From Phascolarctobacterium_A sp902463975 (GTDB lineage: Bacteria > Bacillota > Negativicutes > Acidaminococcales > Acidaminococcaceae): a stretch of 57,238 bases of DNA. The translations under genes and the position numbers were made by a program. The stretch is taken from NCBI RefSeq assembly GCF_902463975.1, contig NZ_CABQHJ010000017.1:1-57238 (forward strand). The letters run 5' to 3'. How positions within the stretch are numbered: the first letter of the stretch is position 1; every line of letters begins with the position of its first letter. Positions 42,769 to 52,132 of this stretch are shown here, piece by piece. A model generated the notes under the pieces. That model had not been told where the DNA came from and ran no database searches. It saw only the letters and a program-made list of their open reading frames with translations.

Positions 42769-45700
42769 TTACATATTATCCGGATCATTTAAGTCACCGT
42801 CGGGATTATCGGTAATTGTGAAATTACCCATATCAGCAATGATATCCCCGGAGTCACTTACATCCTCGGTAGCGTCATTATCAGCATAATCATCAACAGG
42901 CTTTTCAGGTGCATTTTCAATTACCTGGCCGCTGATATCCATGTCCATTTCGCGAGCGGTGGTTGCGATATCTTCATCATCATCGTCACGCAGGGAAACC
43001 TCTTCCTCGTCCTCGTTGAGAACCTTGATATCCAGGCCGATAGACTGCAGCTCCTTAACAAGTACCTTGAAGGATTCAGGAATGCCAGGATCAGGTACAT
43101 TCTCGCCTTTAACGATTGCTTCGTAGGTCTTAACACGTCCAACAACGTCATCGGACTTAACAGTCAGGATTTCCTGCAGGGTGTAAGCAGCGCCGTATGC
43201 TTCCAGCGCCCAAACTTCCATCTCACCAAATCTCTGGCCGCCGAACTGTGCCTTACCACCCAAAGGCTGCTGGGTAACCAGGGAGTACGGGCCTGTGCTA
43301 CGTGCATGGATCTTATCATCAACCAAATGGTGAAGCTTGAGGTAATAGGTCAGACCAACGGTAACAGGGTTATCGAAGGGCTCACCGGTACGACCATCAT
43401 ACAGAGTAGTCTTAGCAGTCTTATCAATGCCTGCAAGCTCCAGGGCATCAGCAATATCCTGCTCATGCGCACCGTCGAATACAGGTACAGAAATCTGTAC
43501 TGCTTTTACGCTCTTGCCACCGAATTTATCAATTTCAACAGTTTCCGGCATACCATATTTTTCATAATCGTAGCCGTAATGCTCTAATTTCTTAGCGGTT
43601 TCGGAATTAGCAAGCTCTTCCTTATAAGCCGCTTCAAATTCCGGAGTGCCTTCTGCTGCGCCAGTCTTTTCAACTGCGTTCAGCTTAGCTGCCAGGTTAG
43701 TGGTATCAATTTCCATACCCAAAGCACGTGCTGCCCATCCCAGATGGTTCTCCAGTACCTGTCCGATGTTCATACGGGAAGGTACGCCCAGCGGATTCAG
43801 TACGATATGTACCGGTTCGCCAGTAGGCAGGAACGGCATATCCTCACGCGCCATGATGCGGGAAACGACACCCTTGTTACCATGACGACCTGCCATCTTA
43901 TCGCCTTCGGAGATTTTACGTTTTTGGGCAATATGTACACGAACCTGTTCGTTTACTCCCGGCGGCAGGTCATCGCCGTTTTCACGGCTGAATACCTTAA
44001 CGCTGACAATCTTACCAGCTTCGCCGTGCGGTACACGCAGGGAGCTGTCACGTACTTCACGTGCTTTTTCACCAAAGATAGCACGCAGCAGACGTTCTTC
44101 AGCAGTCAGCTCGGTTTCACCTTTCGGAGTAACCTTACCTACCAGAATATCGCCAGGACGTACTTCTGCACCAATGCGGATAATACCACGCTCGTCCAGA
44201 TCCTTCAGAGCTTCGTCAGATACGTTAGGAATCTCGCGGGTGATTTCCTCTTTACCAAGCTTGGTATCGCGGGCATCACAGTCATATTCTTCAATATGGA
44301 TAGAAGTAAAGATATCAGCCTTTACCAGGTCTTCGTTCAGCAGAACAGCATCCTCGTAGTTATAGCCTTCCCAAGGCATATAAGCAACGATTACATTGTG
44401 GCCTAAAGCCAGCTCGCCGTGATCGGTAGCCGGGCCATCTGCCAGAATCTGCTTTTCAACAACCTTGTCGCCTTTGAAGACGATAGGACGCTGGTTAACG
44501 CAGGTACCTTGGTTAGAACGTTTGAATTTCAGCAGCGGATATACGTCTACCTCGCCATTTTCAGCACGTACACGGATTTCGTTGCCTACTACGCGGATAA
44601 CCTCGCCGGCACGTTTAGCCAGGACGCAGACACCGGAGTCAGAAGCAACCTTGTATTCCATACCGGTACCGATAATCGGAGCCTGAGTACAGAGCAGAGG
44701 TACAGCCTGACGCTGCATGTTCGCACCCATCAGAGCACGGTTAGCGTCATCGTTTTCCAGGAACGGAATCAGTGCAGTTGCGATAGATACTACCTGTTTA
44801 GGAGAAACGTCCATCAGGTCTACTTTATCAGGAGTAATAGACAGGACATCATCCTTAGCACGGGCAGTTACACGCTCGCCCAAGAAGTAGCCGTTATCAT
44901 CCAACGGTTCGTTGGCCTGTGCTACGATATATTTATCCTCTTCATCAGCAGTCATGTATCTGATTTCTTCAGTTACACGTTTATTTTCTTTATCAACAAC
45001 ACGGTACGGAGTTTCCATGAAACCGTATTCATTGATAACAGCATAGGTAGACAAGGAACCGATCAAACCGATGTTAGGACCTTCAGGCGTCTCGATAGGA
45101 CACATACGGCCATAGTGGGAGTTGTGTACGTCGCGGACTTCGTAGCCTGCACGCTCACGGGACAAGCCGCCAGGGCCAAGGGCAGACAGACGACGTTTAT
45201 GAGTCAGCTCTGCCAGCGGGTTGTTCTGGTCCATAAACTGGGACAGCTGGCTGCTGCCGAAGAATTCCTTAATAGCAGCAACTACAGGACGGATGTTAAT
45301 CAGTGCCTGCGGAGTAATAGCCTCATTGTCCTGAATTGTCATGCGTTCTTTAACAACGCGTTCCATACGGGACAAGCCGATACGGAACTGGTTTTGCAGC
45401 AATTCGCCAACGCAGCGTACACGACGGTTGCCCAGATGGTCAATATCATCGCCGGTACCATGACCATCCATCAGGTTCAGCAGATAGTTAAAGGAGGTAA
45501 ATACATCCTCTTGGGTAACTGTATGCAGTTTTGCATCAATGCCGGTGGTAAACATCAGCAGCATATCTGCTTCATGATTTTTAACCTTAACAGCACGCAG
45601 GCCACGTTCACTGTAGACACCGCTCTCTTCAATCTTATCCAGATTTTCGTCGGTCATCTTAGTGCCTTCCGGCAGGATGATTTCGCCAGTTTCTTCATTA

Positions 45701-46581
45701 ACAATAGGTTCAGCCAGTACAGTACCGCTCAAACGGTTGCGCCAGCCAAGCTTCTTGTTGAGCTTATAACGGCCAACATTAGCCAGATCATAACGCTTGC
45801 TGTCGAAGAAGGTATTCTCAATCAGCTGTACAGCGTTTTCCAGGATAACAGGCTCGCCAGGACGCAACTTTCTGTAAAGCTCCAGCATTGCTTCATCTTT
45901 GTTGGTAGTGGTATCCTTCTCCAGGGTAGCCAGCAATGCAGGATGATTGCCGAAGCATGCTATAATCTCATCATTAGAGGATAAGCCTAAAGCACGCAGC
46001 AGCACTGTTGCCGGAACCTTACGGGTACGGTCTACACGAGCAGAGATGATATCATTGATATCAGTTTCATATTCAATCCAAGCGCCACGGTTAGGAATTA
46101 CGGTAGTACCATAAATCTTTTTGCCGCTCGGATCCATAGTTACACTATAGTAAACGCCAGGAGAACGTACCAGCTGGCTGACTATAACACGTTCAGCACC
46201 ATTGATAACAAAGGTACCGGTATCAGTCATCAGTGGGAAGTCACCCATAAACACAGAGGATTCTTTCATCTCGCCAGAGTCATCTTTGAAAACGAGACGA
46301 GCTTTTACGTTCATTGGTGCAGAATAAGATTCATCTCTCTCCTTACACTCTTCAACGCTATATTTAGGAGCTCCTAATTCAAAGCTTTCGAAGTAAAGCT
46401 CCAGATTGCCTGCAAAGTCTTTAATAGGAGAAATGTCATGCAGAATCTCCATGAGGCCCTTCTGAATGAACCACTCATAGGACTTTCTTTGAATATCAAT
46501 CAAATGCGGCATAGCCAGAATTTCATTGATTCTCGCATAACTATACCGAGTCCTATCACCTACTGGAACCGGTTTAAACAT
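42769..46581 (-). CDS. rpoB: DNA-directed RNA polymerase subunit beta
   Basis: The 1270-residue subunit with the rifampicin region (GSSQLSQFMDQNNPLAELTHKRRLSALG), the flap and the C-terminal clamp segment (GGKAQFGGQRFGEMEVWALEAYGAA). It ends in an acidic extension of about 90 residues that is rich in Asp/Glu. I choose the ATG at 46581 (MFKPVPVG) with GGGGTGAGG upstream. Unlike most bacteria it does not follow rplL: about 7 kb of unrelated genes intervene, and it has its own promoter and a leader terminator. Confidence 0.98.
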   Translation of the reverse strand: MFKPVPVGDRTRYSYARINEILAMPHLIDIQRKSYEWFIQKGLMEILHDISPIKDFAGNLELYFESFELGAPKYSVEECKERDESYSAPMNVKARLVFKDDSGEMKESSVFMGDFPLMTDTGTFVINGAERVIVSQLVRSPGVYYSVTMDPSGKKIYGTTVIPNRGAWIEYETDINDIISARVDRTRKVPATVLLRALGLSSNDEIIACFGNHPALLATLEKDTTTNKDEAMLELYRKLRPGEPVILENAVQLIENTFFDSKRYDLANVGRYKLNKKLGWRNRLSGTVLAEPIVNEETGEIILPEGTKMTDENLDKIEESGVYSERGLRAVKVKNHEADMLLMFTTGIDAKLHTVTQEDVFTSFNYLLNLMDGHGTGDDIDHLGNRRVRCVGELLQNQFRIGLSRMERVVKERMTIQDNEAITPQALINIRPVVAAIKEFFGSSQLSQFMDQNNPLAELTHKRRLSALGPGGLSRERAGYEVRDVHNSHYGRMCPIETPEGPNIGLIGSLSTYAVINEYGFMETPYRVVDKENKRVTEEIRYMTADEEDKYIVAQANEPLDDNGYFLGERVTARAKDDVLSITPDKVDLMDVSPKQVVSIATALIPFLENDDANRALMGANMQRQAVPLLCTQAPIIGTGMEYKVASDSGVCVLAKRAGEVIRVVGNEIRVRAENGEVDVYPLLKFKRSNQGTCVNQRPIVFKGDKVVEKQILADGPATDHGELALGHNVIVAYMPWEGYNYEDAVLLNEDLVKADIFTSIHIEEYDCDARDTKLGKEEITREIPNVSDEALKDLDERGIIRIGAEVRPGDILVGKVTPKGETELTAEERLLRAIFGEKAREVRDSSLRVPHGEAGKIVSVKVFSRENGDDLPPGVNEQVRVHIAQKRKISEGDKMAGRHGNKGVVSRIMAREDMPFLPTGEPVHIVLNPLGVPSRMNIGQVLENHLGWAARALGMEIDTTNLAAKLNAVEKTGAAEGTPEFEAAYKEELANSETAKKLEHYGYDYEKYGMPETVEIDKFGGKSVKAVQISVPVFDGAHEQDIADALELAGIDKTAKTTLYDGRTGEPFDNPVTVGLTYYLKLHHLVDDKIHARSTGPYSLVTQQPLGGKAQFGGQRFGEMEVWALEAYGAAYTLQEILTVKSDDVVGRVKTYEAIVKGENVPDPGIPESFKVLVKELQSIGLDIKVLNEDEEEVSLRDDDDEDIATTAREMDMDISGQVIENAPEKPVDDYADNDATEDVSDSGDIIADMGNFTITDNPDGDLNDPDNM

Positions 46582-46641
46582 GTAATTCCTCACCCCTTCT
46601 TGTATTATCAGCATACTAAACTTGGCAGCATCACTCCCGAC

Positions 46642-46679
46642 AAAAAAAACAACAAGGTTCTTACCACAAGGACCTTGTC
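46642..46679 (-). terminator. Leader terminator upstream of rpoB (possible attenuator)
   Basis: On the minus strand, CAAGGT-C-CTT / AAG-A-ACCTTG with a GTGGT loop followed by TGTTTTTTTT. It lies about 60 bases upstream of the rpoB ATG and downstream of the rpoB promoter, so RNA polymerase must read through it. Confidence 0.8.
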
Positions 46680-46800
46680 AGTTGTCTTCGATGAGCAGCC
46701 TCATCTTTCATTATAAGCAAGATACGCCGTTCAACCACTGACCCGGCAGTATTTGTTGTCAAAATTTACACCTGCAAAAATAATAATGATGTAGTATGAT

Positions 46801-46829
46801 ATGTTATCATAAATAATGCAAATTGTCAA
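46801..46829 (-). promoter_or_regulatory. rpoBC promoter
   Basis: TTGACA (46824-46829), 17 bases, TAACAT (46801-46806) on the minus strand; predicted start near 46794 gives a leader of about 213 bases. A second -10-like TATAAT at 46710-46715 lacks a good -35. Confidence 0.8.
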
Positions 46830-46841
46830 GATTTAGCTCAA

Positions 46842-46883
46842 AAAAAAATTACAGACACCTCATTTTTATGGGTGTCTGTAACT
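46842..46883 (-). terminator. Terminator of iadA
   Basis: TTACAGACACC / GGGTGTCTGTAA stem followed by nine T on the minus strand, just past the iadA stop; it separates the iadA transcript from rpoB. Confidence 0.93.
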
Positions 46884-46896
46884 TTATAGCCACGTT

Positions 46897-48054
46897 TTAT
46901 TCAAAACGTCCTTTAAGTACAATCTCTTTATCCAGCAGAGCTACCTGGCCTTTAGCAAACAATGCGTCAATATCCAGGTTTTCGTCCAGAACCAACAGGT
47001 CAGCGTCCGCGCCAACTGCAACGCAGCCCTTAACGCCAGTCTTGCCAAGCAGCTCGGCAGGTGTAGAGGTCAGCAGCTTAATAGCCTCTTCAAGCGGCAG
47101 GCCGCGGCGTACCAGAGTCTTGATTGTCAGATGCAGATATTTAGGAGAGCAGTAGGTTAGACCAATGCAGTCACCATTTTCATTGAACTTAGGTTGGGAA
47201 CCGAAAGCATCACTGCTCATCGTCAGATGATCAGTGCTCATACCCTCCCAGCTCAAAAGCTCCATAATCTGTTCTGCGCCGATTTCCATATCCTCATCAG
47301 TGCTGCCGGCAGTCATGTCGAAGTAACCGCCGCGACGTACCAGCTTTGCACCTTCTTCCATCAGCTCATGCGTACGCAGCATATGAGTCGGCAGGAAGTT
47401 CTTTGCAGGAACATCGGAATGGTCCAGTGCGTAGAACAGCGGATCCAGCTTACCAACACCGGAACCCATATGCATGGTTACCAGGCCGGCAACGTTGGCC
47501 AACAGGCCACCGCGACGGGTTGCGGTAGCAACCTCAATCAGCTCCGGTCCCTGAGGATTAGAGCTACGATGATCGCTTACTGCAATCTTGGTGCCGATAA
47601 TCGGTGGAACCATCATGATATCCTTTTCGATAGAACCGGTAATGGTCGGAGAAGGGATACCGTAAGCACCGGTCAGGCAGTAGGCGGTAATGCCTTCTTC
47701 CGTCAGTGCGCGTGCCTTAGCCACCAGGTTTTCTACACTTCTGGTTACACCGTCTGTACCCAGCAGGCCCAGAACAGTAGTAATACCGCAGCTGGTAATC
47801 TGGCTCAGCATTGCTTCGGGTACGCGGGAAGCAGGGCCCTGCTCACCGCCGCCGCCGGTGATATGCATATGCATATCAATGTAACCGGGCAACAGCTTTT
47901 TGCCGCTGAAATCAAATACCTCAACCTCAGGCATACCTTCGTAGCCTTCGATTTTATCAGCAATACGCACTACCTTATCTGCAATAACCAGCACATCTTT
48001 TTTTCCAAGATGCGCAGGTGCATAAACGTCAGCGTTTCTAATTAACTTAATCAA
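46897..48054 (-). CDS. iadA: Beta-aspartyl-peptidase (isoaspartyl dipeptidase)
   Basis: A 385-residue amidohydrolase that cleaves beta-aspartyl dipeptides from damaged proteins. It has the metal-binding DMHMHITGGGGEQG, HMGSGVGKLDPLF and the GKTGVKGCVAVGADADLLVLD end typical of the superfamily. The start is read as TTG at 48054 with only a weak AAAGGAAAAG upstream. It lies 71 bases after an NhaC-type transporter and is probably cotranscribed with it. Confidence 0.93.
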   Translation of the reverse strand: MIKLIRNADVYAPAHLGKKDVLVIADKVVRIADKIEGYEGMPEVEVFDFSGKKLLPGYIDMHMHITGGGGEQGPASRVPEAMLSQITSCGITTVLGLLGTDGVTRSVENLVAKARALTEEGITAYCLTGAYGIPSPTITGSIEKDIMMVPPIIGTKIAVSDHRSSNPQGPELIEVATATRRGGLLANVAGLVTMHMGSGVGKLDPLFYALDHSDVPAKNFLPTHMLRTHELMEEGAKLVRRGGYFDMTAGSTDEDMEIGAEQIMELLSWEGMSTDHLTMSSDAFGSQPKFNENGDCIGLTYCSPKYLHLTIKTLVRRGLPLEEAIKLLTSTPAELLGKTGVKGCVAVGADADLLVLDENLDIDALFAKGQVALLDKEIVLKGRFE

Positions 48055-48125
48055 AATGTGTCACTTTTCCTTTCATTGTGTACTAAGCAGTTGCTCAGTA
48101 CTGCCGACTTGCTTGCGCAATCGGC

Positions 48126-49577
48126 TTATTTCTTTTCGTCTTCCAGCTTAGCAATACCTATACCGGTGTAGCCGTAGAACAGAGCGATAATGAAACCGGT
48201 GTAGCAGAGAATTGCCCACGGTGCATAATCCAGAGTTTCAATGCCGGTGCAAGCGGTCATATAAGCACCTGCTGCAGACCAGGGAACCAACGGTACAAAT
48301 ACGGTACCTGCATCCTCCAAGGTACGGGACAGGTTCTTCGCAGCAAGACCTCTTGCTTTATAAGCATCACGGAACATTTCACCGGGAATCAGAATGGACA
48401 GGTAGGAGTTACCGGTGCACAGGCCCATGGTAATGCAGGAAGCAACGGTGGAAGCAATCAGATCGCCGGTGCTCTTAGCAAAGGTCAGGATTTTTTGCAG
48501 AACTACTTCCAGGCAGCCGGCCTTGCTCATGATACCGGCAAAGCAGAATGCGCAGAATACCAGCAGAGTGGTGCCCATGATTTCAGCCATACCGCCGCGG
48601 TTCAGCAGCTTAATAATCTGCGGAGCAGCAGTAGCAGGGTCAAAGCCAGGAGTGGTCAGCATAGAAATTTTGAAGCCTTTTACAGTAGCCAGCAGCAGAT
48701 TTTTCAAGTTGATGTTTTGGAAAATCAATGCTTCAGCACCTGCCAGAACAGTGGAAGCCATCATAACCGGCAGAGTCGGTTTCTTAAAGATAGAGCCTGC
48801 CAGAATCAGCAGTACAGGCAGAATCAGCAGAATGTTGAAGTTATACATGCCATCCAGTTGAGTCAGCATAGTGCTTACTGCTTCGGAAGAAACATCACCG
48901 CCGATATTGCCCTTTAAGCCTACGAAAGCGTAAACAACCAGGGAAATAATAGTTGCCGGAACAGTAGTCCAGAACATATGAGCAATGTGTTCATAAAGAG
49001 TAGAACCAGCTGCAACCGGTGCCAGGTTAGTGGTATCGGACAGCGGGGAGATTTTATCACCAAAATAGGAACCGGCGATTACAGCACCAGCAGTAGCTGC
49101 CAAGTTTACACCCAGAGTGCTGGCGATACCCATCAGTGCAACACCCATGGTAGCAACAGAGCCCCAGGAGGTGCCGGTTACGATAGATACTACTGCGGTA
49201 ATCAGAAACGCGGTTACCAGCATGAAGGTCGGGTTTACAATCTGCACGCCATAATAAATCATCATCGGGATAGTACCGGAAGCCATCCAGGTACCAACCA
49301 GCGCACCAACGCAGGTCAGGATCAAAATTGCCGGCATGCCCTTAGCAATCTTCTGGCAGATTTCATCCATCATTTCATCCCAGGTAACACCAACGCGGTA
49401 AGCAATCAGGCCGGCAATAGCAGCTACCAAAAGCAGCAGCGGCTCAGTTGCGTAACCCAGATAACCTTTGCCGACAGTCAGAATAACCATCATAGCAATA
49501 ATAGGAATAACAGATTCCGTAAAGGTTGGCATACGCTTATTTGTTTTTTCTTCAGTTTTTTGCATATCCTTTGACAT
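48126..49577 (-). CDS. NhaC-family Na+/H+ antiporter-type transporter
   Basis: A 483-residue polytopic protein with NhaC family segments (GTSWGSVATMGVALMGIA, GSYFGDKISPLSDTTNLAP, ITMGLCTGNSYLSILIPG). Family members exchange Na+ for H+ or, like MleN, organic acids. I choose the ATG at 49577 behind GAGGG. Its position before iadA suggests that it may move an aspartate-derived solute instead of acting in pH control; that is inference. Three GTATAC motifs lie upstream. Confidence 0.9.
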   Translation of the reverse strand: MSKDMQKTEEKTNKRMPTFTESVIPIIAMMVILTVGKGYLGYATEPLLLLVAAIAGLIAYRVGVTWDEMMDEICQKIAKGMPAILILTCVGALVGTWMASGTIPMMIYYGVQIVNPTFMLVTAFLITAVVSIVTGTSWGSVATMGVALMGIASTLGVNLAATAGAVIAGSYFGDKISPLSDTTNLAPVAAGSTLYEHIAHMFWTTVPATIISLVVYAFVGLKGNIGGDVSSEAVSTMLTQLDGMYNFNILLILPVLLILAGSIFKKPTLPVMMASTVLAGAEALIFQNINLKNLLLATVKGFKISMLTTPGFDPATAAPQIIKLLNRGGMAEIMGTTLLVFCAFCFAGIMSKAGCLEVVLQKILTFAKSTGDLIASTVASCITMGLCTGNSYLSILIPGEMFRDAYKARGLAAKNLSRTLEDAGTVFVPLVPWSAAGAYMTACTGIETLDYAPWAILCYTGFIIALFYGYTGIGIAKLEDEKK

Positions 49578-49601
49578 AATACCCTCGTTTCTGCCGGTCA
49601 T

Positions 49602-49800
49602 CTAGCCGGCTTAATTTAGCGACATCAACGTCATCTATAAAAATTTTATCATTATAACTTAATTAGCTCAATAGTTTTCTTTATCTATACTTATTGGATT
49701 TTTTCTTGTATACATAAGCGTTTTTAGAGGCGTTTTGTATTTTGTATACAAGATTTGTAGTATATTTCGTAGACATTTGCTTAAATGTATACTATTTTAT
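49602..49800 (-). promoter_or_regulatory. nhaC upstream region with repeated GTATAC motifs
   Basis: A likely promoter is TTGAGC, 17 bases, TAAAAT close to 49630-49672 on the minus strand. Upstream are three copies of GTATAC at 49708, 49744 and 49787, the first two as TTGTATACA. No gene is present in this 200-base stretch. Confidence 0.5.
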
Positions 49801-49804
49801 ACTA

Positions 49805-49847
49805 AAAATTTAGGACTTCTTCGAACATGCTGAAGAAGTCCTAAATT
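49805..49847 (-). terminator. Terminator after the LysR gene
   Basis: A 14-bp perfect stem (TTTAGGACTTCTTC / GAAGAAGTCCTAAA) with a 9-base loop followed by TTTTTAG on the minus strand. Confidence 0.92.
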
Positions 49848-49921
49848 AAAAAATCAATAAGATTATTTTTCCTGTTATGGCGTTTCGATAAATTATTCTT
49901 ATATAAAGAACAGAAAGTAAA

Positions 49922-50803
49922 TTAACCCTTTATCTTTTCCTGCGACTCTTTTAAAAGCTCCAAAAAGCGTTTCGTAGGCAAGGTAAAGTTAAATTCATAA
50001 TCATAAAGAACAGAAATTGGCATATTTCCCGAATACTTTGCCGGGAATTCAACAAGCGTTCCCTGCTCCAGTTCTTTTCTAACCTTGATTCGCGGCGTCA
50101 GCGCTATGCCCAGATTCTTCCCTACTGCCATCAAGACGGATTCAGAATCACTAAAGGTCAGAACGCTTTGCAGACGTGTAAAATCGACCTTAGATTTCAG
50201 ATGCTTATAGTATACCTCGCTTGCAGGATAAGCAATAAACGGATAATCATAAATATTATTATTCCTGCCCATCTGCTCATACAGTTCTTTAGACGCTACC
50301 AAAACCATCGGCTGATTCCAAAGCTGTACACGCTTAGTATATAATGGCTGCACATCAATATGTACAAAGGCAAAATCATACAGCTTTTGTACAAAAGCAT
50401 CATTGATGGTCGATTCCACCGTCATACAGCGGTTAACCTCTATATCAAGCTCAGGAAATTCCTTTTTGAGCTTCAGCAGCACTGGTAAAAGATAAAAGTT
50501 TATACCCTGAGTAGAAACGCCGATTTTTAAGCTGTAATTCTTCTTTTGAAACTGGCGCATTACCTCCTGGCTTTTCTGATAATCAGCCATCAGTTGCTGT
50601 GCTATCGGCACAAAATTTTTACCGGCCTGCGTCAGATAAACATTCTTGCCATCTCTGGTAAAAAGAATGACGCCATATTCCTCTTCCAAAGCATTGATGT
50701 GATTGCTAATTGTAGGCTGAGTAAAATTAAGATATTTCGCAGCCTGCGTAAAGCTGCGGCACTGTACAACAGTCAAAAAAGATTGATATACTTGGATGTT
50801 CAT
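49922..50803 (-). CDS. LysR-family transcriptional regulator
   Basis: A 293-residue regulator with an N-terminal winged helix-turn-helix (SFTQAAKYLNFTQPTISNHINALEEEYG) and a C-terminal effector-binding domain. GAGG precedes the ATG at 50803. Unusually for LysR genes it is not divergent from its neighbour but follows the glutathionylspermidine-synthase-like gene by 20 bases on the same strand. Possible targets are that operon or the nhaC-iadA pair downstream. Confidence 0.92.
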   Translation of the reverse strand: MNIQVYQSFLTVVQCRSFTQAAKYLNFTQPTISNHINALEEEYGVILFTRDGKNVYLTQAGKNFVPIAQQLMADYQKSQEVMRQFQKKNYSLKIGVSTQGINFYLLPVLLKLKKEFPELDIEVNRCMTVESTINDAFVQKLYDFAFVHIDVQPLYTKRVQLWNQPMVLVASKELYEQMGRNNNIYDYPFIAYPASEVYYKHLKSKVDFTRLQSVLTFSDSESVLMAVGKNLGIALTPRIKVRKELEQGTLVEFPAKYSGNMPISVLYDYEFNFTLPTKRFLELLKESQEKIKG

Positions 50804-50823
50804 TTCGGATATTCCTCAAATTC

Positions 50824-52122
50824 TTATTTTTCATCAAGAACAGGTACAAAATATGCTTCTACGCCGGTAATTTCTCCCGGCTGCAACCGTACAAAGGTTT
50901 CTGATGCTTTACCATTAATCACAAAGCATGAATACGTATATTTACCGGTTACCTCACCATTGTCCGTCTCCTGCTGTACATCAGCCGAAGGAACAAACTG
51001 CTGGTAAATCAAATCGCAGTCATCGCATTCCTCTGCCTCGTAGCTCAGCGCACCATTAGGCTCTACAATAGCAATACCGGCACCCTCACGGCCAAAGATA
51101 GGCTTTTTGATATAACGCTGTCCTGCCAGCGGCTTGCTGTCCAAATATGTTGGCGTTAAATGCGCAGCTATAAGCTCTTCCTCCTGCGGTGTCCAGAACA
51201 AGCGGTGCTGATATAAATACCAGGCCAATGCCAGCAGCGCTTTATTCTGCAGTACAATGGATTTTACAGGGTTAACCAGATCCACAGCCCCGAAATTTGC
51301 CAGCTCCATAAGCTTTAAGCCTACAGGATAGCCATCCTCGCTTTCATCATCCATCAAAAGCTCCAGCGGATGCAGACGATACAGTATATCAAGCTTATCT
51401 TCCTTACTTTTGAAGATTTCATTGGGAATGTAAACTCCGTCATCATGTACAATCAGCTCATCCAGGCCGACAAGGCGACAAACGAATGGCTGCTTGCTCA
51501 AAATGCGTTCACGCAACACCTCTTGCACACGCTCAAATAAAAATTTAGCATTAGCCCAATCCTCACTGTAGCTTTTATCAGCAGCAAAGGCTATGCGCAC
51601 TACATCCTTATCTGCATACTTAGCCTGCTCCAGCAGCTTTAAAAAGGGCTCTGCCAGCTCCTCCCCATCTGAACGCGGCTGCAAATCCAGACCGTATTCC
51701 TTAGCAAAATATGCTTCCGCAACCTTGTTGGCATAAAAGGTTTCAGGCAAAGCGCAGGGTGTATCCGAATTTATTTCTACCAGCTTATAGCAGCCGTCGG
51801 TATTCTTTACAAAGTCAAGACGGCTGATATAGCTGACATGGTCAGAGTTATCCGCAAGGATATACGGTGTGAGCTTATCCGTCATATTAAACAGATTAAA
51901 GGGCATTGCGCCATTATTATTGGTACGCAAAGCCTCTGCCAGGCGTGACAGTGCTGCTGTAAGGCCGGCACTGATGCGCTGCAGCTTACGCTTATTGGCA
52001 TTGCTCATAAGCAGCGCGCTGATAGTAGGATAACGATTTTCCCACTCCGGCGCATCCACATACGGCATAATATTCAAATCAATTTTATCAAGCCAGGTAT
52101 CAGGCTTATGATATTTATACAT
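50824..52122 (-). CDS. Glutathionylspermidine synthase family protein (YgiC-like)
   Basis: A 432-residue ATP-grasp ligase of the YgiC/YjfC group, which resembles the synthetase half of E. coli GspS. Motifs seen include LDFVKNTDGCYKLVEINSDTP and KKPIFGREGAGIAIVEPNG. Real activity of the stand-alone proteins is unproven. I choose the ATG at 52122 (MYKYHKPDTW) because AGGTGAT lies eight bases upstream. It follows a small lipoprotein gene by ten bases, the same order as ygiB-ygiC in enterobacteria. Confidence 0.88.
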   Translation of the reverse strand: MYKYHKPDTWLDKIDLNIMPYVDAPEWENRYPTISALLMSNANKRKLQRISAGLTAALSRLAEALRTNNNGAMPFNLFNMTDKLTPYILADNSDHVSYISRLDFVKNTDGCYKLVEINSDTPCALPETFYANKVAEAYFAKEYGLDLQPRSDGEELAEPFLKLLEQAKYADKDVVRIAFAADKSYSEDWANAKFLFERVQEVLRERILSKQPFVCRLVGLDELIVHDDGVYIPNEIFKSKEDKLDILYRLHPLELLMDDESEDGYPVGLKLMELANFGAVDLVNPVKSIVLQNKALLALAWYLYQHRLFWTPQEEELIAAHLTPTYLDSKPLAGQRYIKKPIFGREGAGIAIVEPNGALSYEAEECDDCDLIYQQFVPSADVQQETDNGEVTGKYTYSCFVINGKASETFVRLQPGEITGVEAYFVPVLDEK

Positions 52123-52132
52123 CTTCATCACC

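Noticed and set aside
44419..45984. 521-codon plus-strand open frame opposite rpoB
   Set aside because: Antisense shadow of a universally conserved gene, no ribosome site.
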